Positions 8,661 through 17,603 of a stretch of 64,000 nucleotides of DNA are shown piece by piece. The position numbers and the translations under genes were made by a program. The notes under the pieces are model-generated. The model saw only the letters and a program-made list of their open reading frames with translations, was not told where the DNA came from and ran no database searches. The DNA lies in assembly GCF_032248695.1 (NCBI RefSeq), contig NZ_JAVHXC010000010.1:30481-94480 (forward strand), given 5' to 3'. Within the stretch, counting starts at the first letter, position 1. Each line of letters begins with the position of its first letter. The stretch is from Dietzia sp032248695. Lineage in GTDB: Bacteria; Actinomycetota; Actinomycetes; Mycobacteriales; Mycobacteriaceae.

Positions 8661-9562
8661 TCCCCAGCCCGCCCCAGGGGGTCTGGGAGATCGGCCCCTT
8701 CCCCCTGCGCGCCTACGCGCTGTGGATCATCCTCGGCATCGTCATCGCCGTCTGGTGGGGCGAGAAGCGCTGGGTGGCGCGCGGTGGCAGGGAGGGCGTC
8801 GTGATCGACACCGCCCTGTGGGCAATCCCCTTCGGGCTCGTCGGCGGACGCGTCTACCACGTGGCGACCGACTGGTACCGCTACTTCGGCGAGGGCCGCG
8901 ATCCGGTCGACGCGCTGAAGATCTGGGACGGCGGCCTCGGCATCTGGGGTGCCGTCGCGTTCGGTGCCCTCGGCGCCTACATCGGGCTGCGGCAGCAGGG
9001 GATCCGCGCACTCGGCGCGCTCGGGGACTCCATCGCGCCGGGCGTCGTGCTCGCGCAGGGTATCGGCCGTCTGGGCAACTACTTCAACCAGGAGCTCTAC
9101 GGCCGGGAGACCGACGTGCCGTGGGCCCTGGAGATCTACCAGCGCTACGACGAGACGTACGGCTACTCCGAGACCATCGGGCGCTCGACGGGCCAGGTGC
9201 TCGCGACCGTGCACCCGACCTTCCTCTACGAGCTCCTGTGGAACGTCCTCGTCGCCGTCGCACTGGTGCTGATCGACCGCCGGTTCAGGCTGGGTCACGG
9301 TCGGCTCTTCGCGCTCTACGTCGCGCTGTACTGCTTCGGTCGCTTCTGGGTCGAGCTGCTGCGGGCGGACGCCGCCACGGAGGTGTTCGGTCTGCGGATC
9401 AACACCATCGTCTCGGTGGTCGTGATGGTCGCCGCGCTGCTGTACTTCTGGCGCGCGCGCCGGGGACGCGAGGCTCCGTCGGAACTGCGTGCGGCGGACG
9501 ATCCCGTCGACGACCGCGCGACCGACGGCCCCGGCGACGCACCCCCGTTGGCCGGTCGTTGA
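8657..9562 (+). CDS. lgt: Prolipoprotein diacylglyceryl transferase
   Basis: Lgt (301 residues) moves diacylglycerol from phosphatidylglycerol to the lipobox cysteine of prolipoproteins at the membrane. Several hydrophobic helices and the signature GRLGNYFNQELYGRET are present, as are HPTFLYELLWN and the GGRVYHV motif. GTG 8657 overlaps the trpA stop. The C-terminus is short compared with mycobacterial Lgt, which often has a long Pro/Glu-rich tail; here only about 30 acidic residues follow the last helix. Lipoproteins in this window (17604, 30353 minus, 48083 minus) are its likely clients. Confidence 0.95.
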   Translation: MIPSPPQGVWEIGPFPLRAYALWIILGIVIAVWWGEKRWVARGGREGVVIDTALWAIPFGLVGGRVYHVATDWYRYFGEGRDPVDALKIWDGGLGIWGAVAFGALGAYIGLRQQGIRALGALGDSIAPGVVLAQGIGRLGNYFNQELYGRETDVPWALEIYQRYDETYGYSETIGRSTGQVLATVHPTFLYELLWNVLVAVALVLIDRRFRLGHGRLFALYVALYCFGRFWVELLRADAATEVFGLRINTIVSVVVMVAALLYFWRARRGREAPSELRAADDPVDDRATDGPGDAPPLAGR

Positions 9563-9595
9563 CCTCGGGTTAACCGGCCCGCCGGTCGAGGGGGC

Positions 9596-9601
9596 TAGAT
9601 T
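9596..9601 (+). promoter_or_regulatory. -10-like box TAGATT for pyk
   Basis: TAGATT ends 7 bases before the pyk GTG, so transcription would begin at the start codon itself or one base before. No ribosome-binding site lies upstream of the GTG. This fits a leaderless mRNA, which is common in actinobacteria. I could not see a convincing -35 at 17 bases. Confidence 0.5.
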
Positions 9602-9608
9602 GGGTCGG

Positions 9609-11027
<1,419 letters not shown>

Positions 11028-11085
11028 CCTGCGCCGGGGCCGCGACGTGCGGCCCGGGGTAGTCACCATCGGATAACGACGGGAG

Positions 11086-11125
11086 GCACCGGCGAGCACC
11101 CCCGCTCACCGGTGCTTTCCGTCTA
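11086..11125 (+). terminator. Rho-independent-like terminator after pyk
   Basis: GCACCGG-C-GAG (11086-11096) pairs with CTC-A-CCGGTGC (11105-11115) around a short loop, with one mismatch. The stem is followed by TTTCCGTCTATTTC, a moderately T-rich tail. This is placed correctly to end the his-trp-lgt-pyk transcript. Confidence 0.7.
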
Positions 11126-11237
11126 TTTCGTGCTGTGGGCGTGACAGTGTCGAGACAATTCTGTTACCTTCTTGGAGGCCGCCGGGGATCCGGACGGCTC
11201 ACCGCTCAGCCCCCTCCAGACCCCGAGGTTTCCCCTG
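11126..11237 (+). promoter_or_regulatory. Leader/promoter region of the M23 peptidase gene
   Basis: GTGACA (11142) and TGTTACCTT (11163) may form a promoter, which would give a 5' leader of about 65 bases rich in C and G. Peptidoglycan hydrolase genes in actinobacteria often have riboswitch leaders (c-di-AMP ydaO type), but I could not recognise that consensus here and the leader is short for it. Function is unresolved. Confidence 0.3.
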
Positions 11238-11954
11238 ATGTCCGACGCCACTCGCATTACCTTCGCCGAGCTCGCAGACCGACTCGGCGTCGAGGGCTCC
11301 TGCGCGACCACCGGTCGCCACCGTGCCGCCCGCTCGTCCCACGCCGTGGGACGGCTCGTCGCCGGCACGGTCGCCGGTGCGGCACTCACGGGCGGTGCGG
11401 CGCTGGCCGCCGCGCCCGCCGCCTCCGCCCAGTCCGCCGAGATCGGCGTGGACCAGCTCACCGAGATGGCGCAGGGCGTCGTCCAGGGAATGGGGCTGTC
11501 CCCCGAGCAGCTGCGTGACTACGCGATCGACCCGGCGATGTTCGGCTCGGTCGGCCTGCCGGCCGTGGGAGGCGCCCACGCCCCGACCTACGGCCCCATC
11601 ACCTCCGGCTTCGGCCCGCGCTGGGGCACCTTCCACAACGGGACGGACTTCGGAGCCCCCATCGGCACACCGATGTTCGCCGCCAAGTCGGGCACCGTCG
11701 TCGCCGCCGGTCCCGCCTCCGGGTACGGCCTGTGGATCCGTATCCAGACCGACGACGGCCACCTGCTCGAGTACGGCCACAACGATCAGAACCACGTCTC
11801 CGTCGGCCAGCGGGTGACCGCCGGTCAGGTCATCGGGACCGTCGGTAACCGTGGGTACTCCACGGGCCCGCACCTGCACTTCGGTGTCCGCAACCCGGCC
11901 GGCCAGTGGATCGATCCCGTGCCGTGGCTGCGCGCCAACGGCGTCGCGGTCTGA
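11238..11954 (+). CDS. Secreted M23 family (LytM) peptidoglycan endopeptidase
   Basis: This 238-residue protein has an N-terminal stretch of about 40 residues, then a hydrophobic signal segment (about residues 41-64) ending in an AxA-type cleavage site (PAASAQS). The C-terminal M23 domain has the Zn ligands HNGTDFG and HLHFGV. It should cut peptide crosslinks in the cell wall. I chose ATG 11238 over the TTG frame start at 11172; the long pre-signal N-region is seen in related cell-wall hydrolases. It stands alone between two terminators. Confidence 0.88.
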   Translation: MSDATRITFAELADRLGVEGSCATTGRHRAARSSHAVGRLVAGTVAGAALTGGAALAAAPAASAQSAEIGVDQLTEMAQGVVQGMGLSPEQLRDYAIDPAMFGSVGLPAVGGAHAPTYGPITSGFGPRWGTFHNGTDFGAPIGTPMFAAKSGTVVAAGPASGYGLWIRIQTDDGHLLEYGHNDQNHVSVGQRVTAGQVIGTVGNRGYSTGPHLHFGVRNPAGQWIDPVPWLRANGVAV

Positions 11955-12020
11955 CCGACCCGCCCGCGCCCCGCGGACCGGCAGGTCGCGACCCCGCACC
12001 GCCCGCCGTGCCGCCGACAG

Positions 12021-12050
12021 CGCCCCGCCTCCCCGGAAGGAGGCGGGGCG
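12021..12050 (+). terminator. Perfect 12-bp hairpin terminator after M23 gene
   Basis: CGCCCCGCCTCC (12021-12032) pairs perfectly with GGAGGCGGGGCG (12039-12050) around a 6-base loop. There is no T tract, as is usual for high-GC actinobacterial hairpin terminators. It lies between the M23 gene and the mycothiol dehydrogenase. Confidence 0.7.
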
Positions 12051-12086
12051 CGCTGCGTCGGGGGCCGTGGCCCGCGACTTTCTGAC

Positions 12087-12103
12087 ACAGTGGACCCGTA
12101 GTC
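12087..12103 (+). promoter_or_regulatory. Inverted repeat upstream of mscR
   Basis: GTGGAC-CCGTA-GTCCAC forms a 6-bp perfect palindrome with a 5-base spacer about 30 bases before the dehydrogenase ATG, just after CTGACA, which may be a -35 box. The placement fits a repressor or activator site; the regulator is unknown. Confidence 0.35.
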
Positions 12104-12129
12104 CACAGCTATCGGAAAAGAGGCGATCC

Positions 12130-13215
12130 ATGTCGCAGACCGTCAAGGGTGTCATCGCGCGCAGTAAGGGCGCTGAGGTCGAACTCGTCGACGTCGTCGT
12201 ACCCGACCCGGGCCCCAACGACGTCATCGTGCGGGTACAGGCGTGCGGCGTCTGCCACACGGACCTGGCGTACCGGGACGGCGGCATCAACGACGAGTAC
12301 CCGTTCCTGTTGGGCCACGAGGCCGCCGGCATCGTGGAGACCGTCGGTGAGCGGGTGACCCACGTGGCGGAGGGGGACTACGTCGTCCTCAACTGGCGCG
12401 CGGTGTGCGGAGAGTGCCGCGCGTGCAAGCGCGGACAGCTGGAGTACTGCTTCAACACCCGCAACGCGTCGAAGTCGATGACCCTCACCGACGGCACCGA
12501 GCTCACGCCGGCCCTCGGGATCGGCGCGTTCATCGACAAGACGCTGGTGCACGAGGGGCAGTGCACGAAGGTCGACCCCGAGGCCGACCCCGCGGTCGCG
12601 GGGCTCCTCGGCTGCGGCGTGATGGCGGGCATCGGCGCCGCCATCAACACGGGCAAGGTGTCCCGCGGTCAGTCCGTCGCGGTGATCGGCTGCGGCGGTG
12701 TGGGCGTCGCCTCGATCGTCGGTGCCCACCTGGCCGGCGCCAACACGATCATCGCGGTGGACATCGATGACACCAAGCTCGAGTGGGCGAAGGACTTCGG
12801 TGCGACCCACACCGTCAACTCGCGCGAGACGGACCCGGTGGCCGCGATCCAGGAGCTCACCGGGGGCTTCGGTGCCGACGTGGTGATCGACGCCGTCGGC
12901 CGGCCCGAGACGTACGAGCAGGCGTTCTACGCCCGTGATCTCGCCGGGACGGTCGTGCTCGTGGGGGTCCCCACGCCGGAGATGCGGCTGGAGCTGCCGT
13001 TGCTGGACTTCTTCGGGCGCGGAGGTTCGCTCAAGTCGTCCTGGTACGGCGACTGCCTGCCCGAGAGGGATTTCCCGATGCTCGTCGACCTGCACCTGCA
13101 GGGTCGACTCCCGCTGGAGAAGTTCGTCTCCGAGCGGATCGGCATCGACGCCGTCGAGGCGGCGTTCGAGGCCATGAAGTCCGGTTCCGTACTGCGATCG
13201 GTGGTGACGTTGTGA
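12130..13215 (+). CDS. mscR: S-(hydroxymethyl)mycothiol dehydrogenase / S-nitrosomycothiol reductase
   Basis: This is a 361-residue zinc alcohol dehydrogenase of the mycothiol-dependent formaldehyde dehydrogenase group. Catalytic Zn ligands are in QACGVCHTDLA and GHEAAG; the structural Zn site is CGECRACKRGQLEYC. The Rossmann motif is GCGGVGVASI. It oxidises the formaldehyde-mycothiol adduct and can reduce S-nitrosomycothiol, so the cell makes mycothiol. I chose ATG 12130, preceded by AAAAGAGG, because the longer frame has no family match. The stop overlaps the metallo-hydrolase gene GTG, a pair conserved in mycobacteria. Confidence 0.92.
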   Translation: MSQTVKGVIARSKGAEVELVDVVVPDPGPNDVIVRVQACGVCHTDLAYRDGGINDEYPFLLGHEAAGIVETVGERVTHVAEGDYVVLNWRAVCGECRACKRGQLEYCFNTRNASKSMTLTDGTELTPALGIGAFIDKTLVHEGQCTKVDPEADPAVAGLLGCGVMAGIGAAINTGKVSRGQSVAVIGCGGVGVASIVGAHLAGANTIIAVDIDDTKLEWAKDFGATHTVNSRETDPVAAIQELTGGFGADVVIDAVGRPETYEQAFYARDLAGTVVLVGVPTPEMRLELPLLDFFGRGGSLKSSWYGDCLPERDFPMLVDLHLQGRLPLEKFVSERIGIDAVEAAFEAMKSGSVLRSVVTL

Positions 13216-13871
13216 GCGAGACCTACACCAGTGCCGGCCACGCCGGCGGGCTGCGCATCGAGAAGGTGGTCACGAGCGGGATCTTCGCACTCGACGGTGG
13301 AGAGTGGGAGGTGGACAACAACATCTGGATCCTCGGGGACGACTCCGAGGTGTTCGTGATCGACGCCGCCCACACGGCTCAACCGATCATCGACGCGGTC
13401 GGCGGGCGCAGGGTCAAGGGAATCCTGTGCTCGCACGCCCACAACGACCACATCACCGTGGCACCGGAGCTGTCGGAGAAGCTCGATGCGCCGATCCTCG
13501 TCCACCCGGGCGACAAGATGCTGTGGGACGAGACGCACCCGGACGTCTCCCACGGGGATCTGCAGGACGGCCAGCAGTTCGAGATCGCCGGGACGCGGGT
13601 CGACGTGATGAACACCCCCGGTCACTCGCCGGGGTCGTGCGTCTTCCACGTGCCCGAGGCGGGCGTCCTGTTCTCGGGCGACACGCTGTTCTCCGGTGGC
13701 CCGGGCGCGACGGGGAGGTCGTACTCGGACTTCCCGACCATCATCACCTCCATCCGCGAGCGGATCCTCACGCTCCCGGCGGAGACGCTGGTGCACACCG
13801 GTCACGGCGACGGCACCAAGGTGGGGGACGAGTCCCCGCACCTCGAGGAGTGGATCAGGCGCGGGCACTGA
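13212..13871 (+). CDS. MBL-fold metallo-hydrolase partner of mycothiol dehydrogenase
   Basis: This 219-residue protein has a metallo-beta-lactamase fold with the HAHNDH metal motif (SHAHNDHIT), the later TPGHSPGS and FSGDTLFSGGPG blocks, and the terminal HTGHGDGT. Its GTG start overlaps the dehydrogenase stop, so it is coupled to it. By analogy with glyoxalase II-like enzymes it probably hydrolyses the S-formylmycothiol ester made by the dehydrogenase, but that is inferred from pairing, not shown here. Confidence 0.88.
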   Translation: MSETYTSAGHAGGLRIEKVVTSGIFALDGGEWEVDNNIWILGDDSEVFVIDAAHTAQPIIDAVGGRRVKGILCSHAHNDHITVAPELSEKLDAPILVHPGDKMLWDETHPDVSHGDLQDGQQFEIAGTRVDVMNTPGHSPGSCVFHVPEAGVLFSGDTLFSGGPGATGRSYSDFPTIITSIRERILTLPAETLVHTGHGDGTKVGDESPHLEEWIRRGH

Positions 13872-13888
13872 CACCCCGCGCGAGCGAC

Positions 13889-13940
13889 CGGCCCGCGGTG
13901 GCCCGTCCGGTGTGACGCCGGGCGGTGCCGCCGCGGGCCG
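13889..13940 (+). terminator. Long hairpin after the formaldehyde detoxification pair
   Basis: CGGCCCGCGGTGG pairs with CCGCCGCGGGCCG with one mismatch, enclosing about 26 bases that can themselves fold. No T tract. Probably ends the mscR-hydrolase transcript. Confidence 0.5.
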
Positions 13941-14054
13941 CTACCTCGCTCCGTCGTCGGGCAGGATGGGGTGGGTCTGACGCGCTCCCCGGCGCCACCT
14001 CCGCCACCGCGGGCGGTGCGACACGGTCGGACCTCATGAGGAGGAGTCATCACC

Positions 14055-14504
14055 ATGGCCAGGGTCACCGCCACCAACACGATTGTCATCGAGGCCCCTG
14101 TCGACGCCGTGACCACGGCGATCGCCGACTACGCCCAGGTCCGCCCCCGGATCCAGCCGGAGCAGTTCAGCGCCTACCGCCTCATCGAGGGCGGCCAGGG
14201 GCACGGGACCGTCGCGGCCTGGAACCTGCAGGCCACGAAGAAGCGCAACCGCGACGTCAAGGCGACGGTGACGGTCGACGACGCCGGCGCACACTGGTCG
14301 CTGGTGGAGAAGGACGAGAACTCCTCGATGGCCACGACCTACACCGTCCGGGAGGCCACCGGCGGATCCCTGGTCGAGATGACCACGTCGTGGGAGGGTG
14401 CAGGGGGCGTGGGCGGCTTCTTCGAGCGGACCTTCGCACCGGCAGGGCTCAAGCGCATCCAGCACCAGCTGCTGGCCAACCTCAAGGGCGACCTCGAGGG
14501 CTGA
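14055..14504 (+). CDS. SRPBCC-fold (polyketide cyclase/dehydrase-like) protein
   Basis: This 149-residue protein has the START/Bet v1-like pattern: an N-terminal strand TNTIVIEAPVDAVTTAIADY, a middle strand block and a long C-terminal helix with the motif GLKRIQHQLLANLKGDLE. Such proteins bind hydrophobic ligands. AGGAGG sits just upstream of the ATG. The gene is single and no partner is next to it, so the ligand and role are unknown. Confidence 0.8.
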   Translation: MARVTATNTIVIEAPVDAVTTAIADYAQVRPRIQPEQFSAYRLIEGGQGHGTVAAWNLQATKKRNRDVKATVTVDDAGAHWSLVEKDENSSMATTYTVREATGGSLVEMTTSWEGAGGVGGFFERTFAPAGLKRIQHQLLANLKGDLEG

Positions 14505-14529
14505 GGTACCGAAACCGGTACGACGACCG

Positions 14530-14560
14530 CCGGCCCACACGATCGCGTCGTGTGGGCCGG
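14530..14560. terminator. Perfect 13-bp bidirectional hairpin terminator
   Basis: CCGGCCCACACGA (14530-14542) pairs perfectly with TCGTGTGGGCCGG (14548-14560) around the loop TCGCG. It lies between the SRPBCC gene on the plus strand and the tRNA gene on the minus strand, so it can serve both convergent transcripts. Confidence 0.75.
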
Positions 14561-14570
14561 GCCGTCACCG

Positions 14571-14644
14571 TGCCCCCGGTCGGACTCGAACCGACACTGG
14601 ACGGGTTTTGAATCCGTTGCCTCTGCCAATTGGGCTACGGGGGC
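14571..14644 (-). tRNA. tRNA with CAA anticodon, tRNA-Leu(CAA)-like but with short variable loop
   Basis: The minus strand folds as a cloverleaf. The acceptor stem GCCCCCG/CGGGGGC is perfect, followed by discriminator A73. The D arm has GCC/GGC. The anticodon arm ACGGA-TTCAAAA-CCCGT has an A-C mismatch at the base of the loop. The variable region is only CCAGT, and the T arm is GTCGG-TTCGAGT-CCGAC. The anticodon is CAA, which reads UUG (Leu), yet the long variable arm of class II leucine tRNAs is absent (74 nt in all). No CCA is encoded. A -10-like TTAGACT lies about 25 bases before the 5' end. Confidence 0.85.
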
Positions 14645-14669
14645 GAGCGGGGTGAGCCGCTGGTCGGGA

Positions 14670-14675
14670 AGTCTA
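14670..14675 (-). promoter_or_regulatory. -10-like box TAGACT for the tRNA gene
   Basis: On the minus strand TAGACT sits about 25 bases before the tRNA 5' end, a normal spacing for a short 5' precursor. The -35 is not clear. Confidence 0.45.
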
Positions 14676-14711
14676 ACCGACGACCGATGAGCGCCTGTCC
14701 GACGCCCGCCC

Positions 14712-14717
14712 TAGAGT
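14712..14717 (+). promoter_or_regulatory. -10-like box TAGAGT for polA
   Basis: TAGAGT ends 6 bases before the polA GTG and there is no ribosome-binding site, which suggests a leaderless transcript starting at the GTG. Confidence 0.5.
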
Positions 14718-14723
14718 GGCCGT

Positions 14724-17513
14724 GTGAGCACCACGAGCCAGACCACAGACTCCGACACCGCCGCCAGCACCGCGCCCCGGGGCGCCACGGGGGACGGGCC
14801 CACCCGTCTGCTGCTCCTGGACGGACACTCACTCGCGTTCCGCGCGTTCTACGCGCTCCCGGCGGAGAACTTCTCCACGGCCTCGGGCCAGCACACCAAC
14901 GCCGTCTACGGCTTCCTGTCGATGGTCGCGAACCTGGTCACCGAGGAGGAGCCCACGCACCTCGCCGTGGCGTTCGACGTCTCGCGCGCGACGCTGCACC
15001 GCACGGCCGAGTACCCCGAGTACAAATCCACCCGCTCGGCCGCTCCGGAGGAGTTCAAGGGGCAGGTGGAGCTCATCCAGGAGGCCCTCGGAGCGCTCGG
15101 GGTGCGCACGCTCTCGCTGGAGGGTCACGAGGCCGACGACATCATCGCGACGCTCGCCACCGACGCGGCGCGGGTGGGGGACGCGCAGATCCTCATCTGC
15201 ACCGGGGACCGCGACGCGCTGCAACTGGTCACCGACTCGGTCACCGTGCTCTACCCGGTCAAGGGTGTCTCCGAGCTCGCGCGGTACACGCCCGAGGCCG
15301 TCGAGTCGAAGTACGGCGTGACCCCGACGCAGTACCCGGATGTCGCCGCCCTGCGCGGTGACAACTCCGACAACCTCCCCGGGGTGCCGAAGGTCGGCGA
15401 CAAGACCGCGGCGAAGTGGATCACCCAGTACGGCAGCCTGTCCGAGCTCATCGCCCACGCCGACGAGATCAAGGGCAAGGTGGGGGAGAGCTTCCGCGAG
15501 CACCTCCCGCAGGTCCAGCTCAACCGCCGTATCACCGAACTCACCCGCGACCTGGACCTGGGCGTCGAGCTGACCGACCTGGCCCGCTCCACCCCGGAGC
15601 GGGGCGACGTCAACGCCCTGTTCGACCGGTTGGAGTTCGGCCCCCAGGCCCGCGACCGGTTCCTGTCGGCGTTCCTGCCCGAGGGGGCGCCGGAGCCCGC
15701 CGCCGAGGTCGAACTGGAGCAGGCCGCGCTCCTGCACGCGGGCGAGGTCTCCGACTGGCTCGCAGCCCACGCGCCGGCCGGGCAGCGGCACGGCCTCGTC
15801 GTCGTCGGCCCCTCCCGACCCGGCGCGGGCGACGCCCAGACAGTCACCATCGCCGCCGCGGGCGGCGCCTCCGCCCACCTCGACCTGGCGATGATCGGCC
15901 CCGAGGACGAGCAGGCCCTGCAGGGCTGGCTCGGAGACGACGCCGTGCACAAGGCGGTGCACGACGCCAAGGCCGCCACCCACGCGCTCATGGGGCGCGG
16001 CCTGCGGCTCGGCGGCGTCACCATGGACGTCGCACTGGCGGCCTACCTCGTCCGCCCGGGCCAGCGCAGCTACGGCCTCGCCGAGCTCTTCCAACGACAC
16101 CTGCGCCGTGAGCTACCCGAGGCGGAGGCCGCGGAGAAGCAGCTGTCGTTGCTCGACGAGGTCGACGACGCCGAGGCGGCGCAGAAGGCCGCCGACGCCG
16201 CGGCGACCCGGGCCCGCGCCGTGGTCGATCTCGCCGAGCGACTGGACGTGGAGCTGGAACAGGTGCACGGGGCGACACTCATGGCGGAGATGGAACTGCC
16301 GCTCGTCCCCGTGCTCGCCCGGATGGAGTCCATCGGCATCGCGGTCGACGCCGCCGCGCTCGACGGGTTGCGCGACGACTTCGCCGACCGCGGACGGCGG
16401 GCCGCGGAGGCCGCCTACGCCGCGATCGGCGGCGAGCAGATCAACCTCGGGTCGCCCAAGCAGCTCCAGGTGGTGCTGTTCGAGACCCTCGGCATGCCGA
16501 AGACCAAGAAGACCAAGACCGGGTACACCACCGACGCCAAGGCACTCGAGGAACTCCTCGCCAAGGAGACCGGCGACACCCCGGGTCGGGCGTTCCTCGA
16601 GGCCCTGCTGCTCCACCGCGAGACCACCAAGATGCGCACCACCGTCGAGGGGCTCATCAAGACCATCGGGGACGACCGGCGCATCCACACCACGTTCAAC
16701 CAGACCGTCGCCGCGACGGGGCGGTTGTCGTCGACGGACCCCAACCTGCAGAACATCCCGGTCCGCACCGAGGACGGGCGACGCATCCGCGGATCGTTCG
16801 TCGTGGGCGAGGGATACGACTGCCTGCTCACCGCCGACTACAGCCAGATCGAGATGCGCGTCATGGCGCACCTGTCCGGAGACGCCGGGCTCATCGAGGC
16901 GTTCCGCACCGGCGAGGACCTCCACTCGTTCGTCGGCTCCCGGGCGTTCGGCGTCCCCATCGACCAGGTCACCCCGGAGCTGCGGCGCCGCGTCAAGGCC
17001 ATGAGCTACGGCCTCGCCTACGGACTCAGCGCGTTCGGACTCGCCGCACAGCTCGGCATCAGCCAGGGCGAGGCGCGCGAGCAGATGGAGGCCTACTTCT
17101 CCCGCTTCGGCGGGGTCCGTGACTACCTCCGGGCCGTCGTGGAGCAGGCCCGCAAGGACGGGTACACCGAGACCCTCTTCGGTCGTCGCCGCTACCTGCC
17201 CGAGCTCAACTCGGACAACCGTCTCAAGCGGGAGAACGCCGAACGCGCCGCCCTCAACGCGCCCATCCAGGGCACGGCCGCCGACATCATCAAGGCCGCG
17301 ATGCTCAAGGTCGACGCGGACCTCACCGAACGCGGACTGAACAGTCGCCTCCTGCTGCAGGTCCATGACGAACTGGTCCTCGAGATCGCCCCGGGCGAGC
17401 TCGACGAGGTGCGCGACCTGGTGGTGGACCGTATGTACTCCGCCATCGAGCTGGATGTCCCGCTGGACGTGTCGACGGGAACCGGTCCCGACTGGGACTC
17501 GGCGGCACACTGA
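14724..17513 (+). CDS. polA: DNA polymerase I, 5'-3' exonuclease plus polymerase, proofreading-less type
   Basis: PolA (929 residues) fills gaps in repair and removes Okazaki primers. Residues about 30-320 form the 5' nuclease (LLLLDGHSLAFRAFYALP, GHEADD, ALRGDNSDNLPGVPKVG). The middle domain resembles a 3'-5' exonuclease but lacks the DxE motif I, so proofreading is probably absent, as in mycobacteria. The polymerase has motif A DYSQIEMRVMAHLS, O-helix RRRVKAMSYGLAYG and motif C QVHDELVLE. Tyr762 stands where E. coli has Phe762. I chose GTG 14724. A ligand-importer operon follows after a promoter. Confidence 0.96.
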   Translation: MSTTSQTTDSDTAASTAPRGATGDGPTRLLLLDGHSLAFRAFYALPAENFSTASGQHTNAVYGFLSMVANLVTEEEPTHLAVAFDVSRATLHRTAEYPEYKSTRSAAPEEFKGQVELIQEALGALGVRTLSLEGHEADDIIATLATDAARVGDAQILICTGDRDALQLVTDSVTVLYPVKGVSELARYTPEAVESKYGVTPTQYPDVAALRGDNSDNLPGVPKVGDKTAAKWITQYGSLSELIAHADEIKGKVGESFREHLPQVQLNRRITELTRDLDLGVELTDLARSTPERGDVNALFDRLEFGPQARDRFLSAFLPEGAPEPAAEVELEQAALLHAGEVSDWLAAHAPAGQRHGLVVVGPSRPGAGDAQTVTIAAAGGASAHLDLAMIGPEDEQALQGWLGDDAVHKAVHDAKAATHALMGRGLRLGGVTMDVALAAYLVRPGQRSYGLAELFQRHLRRELPEAEAAEKQLSLLDEVDDAEAAQKAADAAATRARAVVDLAERLDVELEQVHGATLMAEMELPLVPVLARMESIGIAVDAAALDGLRDDFADRGRRAAEAAYAAIGGEQINLGSPKQLQVVLFETLGMPKTKKTKTGYTTDAKALEELLAKETGDTPGRAFLEALLLHRETTKMRTTVEGLIKTIGDDRRIHTTFNQTVAATGRLSSTDPNLQNIPVRTEDGRRIRGSFVVGEGYDCLLTADYSQIEMRVMAHLSGDAGLIEAFRTGEDLHSFVGSRAFGVPIDQVTPELRRRVKAMSYGLAYGLSAFGLAAQLGISQGEAREQMEAYFSRFGGVRDYLRAVVEQARKDGYTETLFGRRRYLPELNSDNRLKRENAERAALNAPIQGTAADIIKAAMLKVDADLTERGLNSRLLLQVHDELVLEIAPGELDEVRDLVVDRMYSAIELDVPLDVSTGTGPDWDSAAH

Positions 17514-17533
17514 CCATTCATGCGCGATTCATT

Positions 17534-17561
17534 TTGTGACGATCCCCTGATGCCCTAGGTT
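17534..17561 (+). promoter_or_regulatory. Promoter of the amino-acid ABC importer operon
   Basis: TTGTGA (17534-17539), a 16-base spacer and TAGGTT (17556-17561) form a good SigA-like promoter in the short AT-richer gap after polA. GGAAGGG precedes the next ATG as ribosome-binding site. Confidence 0.6.
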
Positions 17562-17603
17562 CATTGCAGATTCGGCCACCCCGACGCCTGGAAGGGCACC
17601 ATC

